Positions 5,263 to 7,295 of a DNA stretch of 7,295 bases are shown piece after piece. The translations under genes were made by a program, and so were the position numbers. The notes below the pieces were generated by a model. The model searched no databases, was not told the DNA's origin, and was given only the letters and a program-made list of their open reading frames with translations. How positions within the stretch are numbered: position 1 is the first letter of the stretch; the number at the start of each line of letters is the position of its first letter. The stretch comes from Chloroflexota bacterium (GTDB taxonomy: Bacteria; Chloroflexota; Limnocylindria; Limnocylindrales; CSP1-4). The stretch covers positions 1 to 7,295 of the forward strand of contig JAJYDP010000032.1 of NCBI GenBank assembly GCA_021777365.1. The letters are read 5' to 3'.

Positions 5263-6179
5263 CCAGCGTGGCCGCCTCGCGCACCGCGGCGGGCGCAGTC
5301 TCGGGAGGGTGGCGCCAGCGCCTGGGGCATCTGCCGACCCACATCGTCGTCATCTTCCTGATGATCGTCTGGCTGATCCCGACGATCGGCCTCTTCATCA
5401 ACTCGTTCCGGTCTTCCCAGGCCGTCCAGTCGACCGGTTGGTGGAACATCATCTTCCAGCCGTCCCAGCTGACGCTCGAGAACTACCGGTACGTGCTCGG
5501 ACAGAGCAACATCTGGCCCGGTTTCATCAACAGCCTCTTCATCTCGATCCCGGCCACGGTCATCCCGATCTTCGTGGCCGCGTTCGCCGCCTACGCGTTC
5601 GCGTGGATGCACTTCCCCGGTCGCAACGTCCTGTTCGTCGCGGTCGTCGGACTCCTGGTGGTGCCGCTGCAGACCACGTTCATTCCGGTCCTGGAGATGT
5701 TCGCGGCCGTCCACGTGCACCTCGGACCGATCCAGATCGACAGCCTCAACGGCCAGTTCCTGGCCGTCTGGCTGGCGCACACCGGGTACGGCCTGCCGTT
5801 CGCGATCTACTTGCTGCGCAACTTCATGGGCGAGCTGCCGCGGGAGGTCTTCGAGTCCGCGTACATCGACGGTGCCAGTCCCGTCACCGCGTTCTTCAGC
5901 CTCGCCCTGCCCATGAGCGTGCCGGCGATCGCCGCGCTGGCGATCTTCCAGTTCCTCTTCGTGTGGAACGACCTGCTGGTCGCGCTGATCTACATCGGCA
6001 CCAACGTCCAGAACCAGCCGCTCACCCTCGTCGTGGCCAACCTGGTCAACTCGTACGGTAGCGGGTGGTGGTACCTGGCCGCCGCGGCGTTCATCTCGAC
6101 CGCGTTGCCGCTGGCCGTGTTCTTCGCACTGCAGCGCTACTTCGTGCGCGGCATCGTGGGCGGCTCCGTCAAGGGATAG
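5259..6179 (+). CDS. aglG: ABC sugar transporter permease 2 (AglG/MalG-like)
   Basis: A 306-residue inner-membrane permease, the partner of the upstream AglF-like protein. The start is the ATG of an ATGA overlap, with AGGAGG at 5246-5251 inside aglF and a 7-nt spacer. The N-terminal PTHIVVIFLMIVWLIPTIGLFINSF (26-50) followed by STGWWN (58-63) is characteristic of the AglG branch of MalG-like permeases. Hydrophobic segments lie near 27-48, 86-116, 122-145, 164-188, 218-245 and 270-292. The EAA loop is REVFESAYIDGASPVTAFFSLALPMSVPAI (195-224): ESA replaces EAA, with G205 and the LP at 217-218 conserved. FVWNDLL (234-240) is the usual MalG-type segment near the membrane exit of the loop. No ATPase gene follows, so the complex must use a subunit encoded elsewhere. 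Confidence 0.9.
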   Translation: MTSVAASRTAAGAVSGGWRQRLGHLPTHIVVIFLMIVWLIPTIGLFINSFRSSQAVQSTGWWNIIFQPSQLTLENYRYVLGQSNIWPGFINSLFISIPATVIPIFVAAFAAYAFAWMHFPGRNVLFVAVVGLLVVPLQTTFIPVLEMFAAVHVHLGPIQIDSLNGQFLAVWLAHTGYGLPFAIYLLRNFMGELPREVFESAYIDGASPVTAFFSLALPMSVPAIAALAIFQFLFVWNDLLVALIYIGTNVQNQPLTLVVANLVNSYGSGWWYLAAAAFISTALPLAVFFALQRYFVRGIVGGSVKG

Positions 6180-6181
6180 GC

Positions 6182-6213
6182 GATCGCGGGCGTCCCGACC
6201 GGCCGGGGCGATC
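6182..6213 (+). other. Imperfect hairpin just after the aglG stop
   Basis: GATCGC (6182-6187) pairs with GCGATC (6208-6213); inside, CCCG (6194-6197) can pair with CGGG (6204-6207), leaving a 6-nt bulge on the 5' side. It begins 3 nt after the stop codon. No U-run follows, so it is a weak candidate for operon-end termination or mRNA protection. Confidence 0.3.
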
Positions 6214-6250
6214 CGGGCGGGACCGGGCCACCTGGCACCTCCCACCGGGC

Positions 6251-6277
6251 GGGCCCATCCTCCCATACTGGGCCCAT
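6251..6277. promoter_or_regulatory. Putative leaderless promoter and GGGCCCAT repeat at the epimerase start
   Basis: No Shine-Dalgarno sequence precedes the ATG at 6276. CATACT (6264-6269) resembles a -10 box (4 of 6 to TATAAT) and ends 6 nt before the A of the ATG, the distance expected if transcription starts at the start codon. GGGCCCAT occurs at 6251-6258 and at 6270-6277, the second copy including the AT of the start codon; because GGGCCC is self-complementary the pair is also a 7-bp inverted repeat with an 11-nt loop flanking the -10. No convincing -35 is visible. It may be an operator, or in a read-through transcript a hairpin hiding the start. Confidence 0.4.
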
Positions 6278-7115
6278 GGACGCCGCGGGATACCCGGGCG
6301 CAGAGGACCGCATCCGGCTCTGCGCCGGCGATGCATGCGCGACCGTCGCGCCGCGGGCCGGCGGACGCCTGGCATCGCTCGTGGTGGCGGGCCACGAGCT
6401 GCTCGTGACGTCCTCCGACAGCGTGTACGGCTGGGGCGCCTTCCCGATGGTGCCCTACGCCGGCCGGATCCGGCACGGGGAATTGCGGTTCCGGGGCAGG
6501 ACATGGGAGCTGCCCCGAACCATGCCGCCGCACGCCATCCACGGCACCCTGGCCGACGTGGCGTGGCAGGTGGCGGGTACGCCGACCGCCGACCGCGCCG
6601 TCCTGGCGGCGCCGCTGCGCGCGCCGTGGCCGTTCCGCGGCCGCGCCACGCAGCGCTTCCGACTCGAGCCGACCGCGCTGCACATCGCCCTGGAGATCAG
6701 CGCCGAGGAGCCGATGCCGGCCTGGGTCGGCTGGCACCCGTGGTTCCGGCGCCACGTCGAGGGCGCGACGGGCGAGCTCGAGCTGGCCGTCGAGCCGGGC
6801 CGCATGTACGCCCGCGACGGGGAAGGCATCCCGACCGGGGCGACGATCCGGCCCACCTCCCGGCCCTGGGACGACGCGTTCGCGGACCTGCCGTCGGCGC
6901 CACGGCTGCGCTGGCCCGGCCTGCTCCAGCTGGACGTGGAGTCCGCGTGTCGCTACTGGGTCATCTACGACGAGCAGCCGCACGGGATCTGCGTCGAGCC
7001 CCAGACCGCCCCGCCCGACGCGGCGAACTGGATGCCCGAGGAGGCGGTCCTGGTCGAACCGGGACGTCCGCTGGTCACAACGATGACGCTGCGCTGGCGG
7101 CCGGACGGAGGCTGA
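6276..7115 (+). CDS. Aldose 1-epimerase-like mutarotase (GalM superfamily)
   Basis: A 279-residue cytoplasmic enzyme of the galactose-mutarotase-like beta-sandwich fold, expected to interconvert alpha and beta anomers of an aldose such as glucose. Motifs in order: GWGAFPMVPYAGRIRHGEL (52-70, with the conserved Arg of the substrate pocket in the NRI-like GRI), PPHAIHGTL (84-92, catalytic-acid region with H86/H89), VGWHPWFRR (151-159, second conserved His at 154), WDDAF (198-202), and GICVEPQTAPPDAAN (237-251), where E241 aligns with the catalytic base in the usual EPQT-PDA-N motif. All key positions appear intact. It is shorter than E. coli GalM (about 346) and closer to the compact YeaD/YphB-like or uncharacterised epimerases. 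It lies 96 nt after aglG, so it could be the last gene of the transport operon or separately transcribed. Role: equilibrating glucose released from an imported glucoside or from TreT. Exact substrate unknown. Confidence 0.85.
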   Translation: MDAAGYPGAEDRIRLCAGDACATVAPRAGGRLASLVVAGHELLVTSSDSVYGWGAFPMVPYAGRIRHGELRFRGRTWELPRTMPPHAIHGTLADVAWQVAGTPTADRAVLAAPLRAPWPFRGRATQRFRLEPTALHIALEISAEEPMPAWVGWHPWFRRHVEGATGELELAVEPGRMYARDGEGIPTGATIRPTSRPWDDAFADLPSAPRLRWPGLLQLDVESACRYWVIYDEQPHGICVEPQTAPPDAANWMPEEAVLVEPGRPLVTTMTLRWRPDGG

Positions 7116-7145
7116 GCGCGCGGCACGGAGTCGCCTGCCCCGCCC

Positions 7146-7295
7146 TCAGCCGGCGTGGCCGGGTCCCTCGCTTCGCGGCGGCCCGGCCCAGGTCGCGACC
7201 CAGCCGCGCGCCGGCAGATCCCACGGGCCGGCCAGGTCCTCCGGCCGGTCCACGTCCTGCAGGCTCTCGCCGCCCGGATCGACTGCGCGCCAGTC
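7146..7295 (-). CDS. C-terminal fragment, possibly a MobA/MocA-like nucleotidyltransferase
   Basis: The minus strand is open from the window's right edge to a TGA (complement of 7146-7148), encoding 49 residues beginning DWRAVDPGGESLQDVDRPEDLAGPWDLPARGW. The LQDVDRPEDLA segment resembles the D-x-D-T-P-E-D-L motif near the C-terminus of MobA/MocA/CofC-type nucleotidyltransferases that handle molybdopterin or related cofactors. After it comes a Trp/Gly/Pro-rich tail of about 27 residues that I do not recognise. Codon third positions are strongly G/C, supporting real coding. The N-terminal nucleotide-binding motif is outside the window, so the family call is tentative. It converges with the epimerase gene, stop codons 30 nt apart. 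Confidence 0.42.
   Translation of the reverse strand, partial: DWRAVDPGGESLQDVDRPEDLAGPWDLPARGWVATWAGPPRSEGPGHAG
7157..7188. other. Inverted repeat inside the 3' end of the right-edge gene
   Basis: GGCCGGG (7157-7163) and CCCGGCC (7182-7188) are perfect reverse complements, with CGC-TTC-GCG (7169-7177) able to form an inner stem. It lies between the two converging stop regions and could slow transcription from either side, but there is no U-run on either strand and it may be only GC-rich coding sequence. Confidence 0.25.

Noticed and set aside
4662..6983. A 773-codon open frame on the minus strand opposite aglF, aglG and the epimerase gene
   Set aside because: Its product is dominated by Arg/Asp/Glu/Gly/His typical of a reading frame antisense to GC-rich genes, shows no recognisable domain, and crosses three convincingly coding genes plus an intergenic gap. 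It is a shadow of strong third-position G/C bias.

Overview
The window is a compact, GC-rich stretch of bacterial chromosome (I judge about 70% GC by eye; not counted). It looks like an oligosaccharide (probably alpha-glucoside or trehalose) uptake locus set beside a trehalose synthase gene. The GC content, the Ala/Pro/Ser-rich linker behind the lipoprotein cysteine, GTG and ATGA-coupled starts and the gene content fit Chloroflexota (Ellin6529/Limnocylindria-like) or possibly a high-GC actinobacterium. That placement is inference; no rRNA or marker gene is present. I see no mobile elements, tRNAs, CRISPR arrays or prophage genes.

Layout, left to right: (1) the last 35 codons of an rtcB-type RNA ligase gene on the + strand. 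(2) A convergent minus-strand gene for a GT4 glycosyltransferase of the TreT type (nucleoside-diphospho-glucose + glucose <-> trehalose). (3) A 220-nt divergent control region with overlapping face-to-face promoters and a small palindromic cluster with a CG centre, as expected for a LacI-family operator; treT also has a 10-bp stem in its leader. (4) A plus-strand cluster: LacI-family repressor, lipoprotein sugar-binding protein (AglE-like), and two permeases (AglF-like and AglG-like, overlapping by ATGA). (5) After 96 nt, an aldose 1-epimerase-like mutarotase whose start may be leaderless. (6) The C-terminal 49 codons of a minus-strand gene, possibly a MobA/MocA-like nucleotidyltransferase.

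How it may work together: the LacI-type protein would sense an imported sugar or its product and release the shared operator, inducing its own operon and possibly treT. The lipoprotein captures the sugar and AglF/AglG form the channel. The ATPase subunit is not in the window, so it is probably supplied in trans by a shared MsiK/UgpC/MalK-type protein. TreT could interconvert trehalose with glucose plus NDP-glucose, and the mutarotase would equilibrate released glucose anomers. Stem-loops behind lacI and behind the binding-protein gene could set unequal expression along one transcript.

Nothing here is an obviously unknown system. The most interesting points are the pairing of divergent treT with an Agl-type importer under one apparent operator, and the RNA structures between the transport genes.
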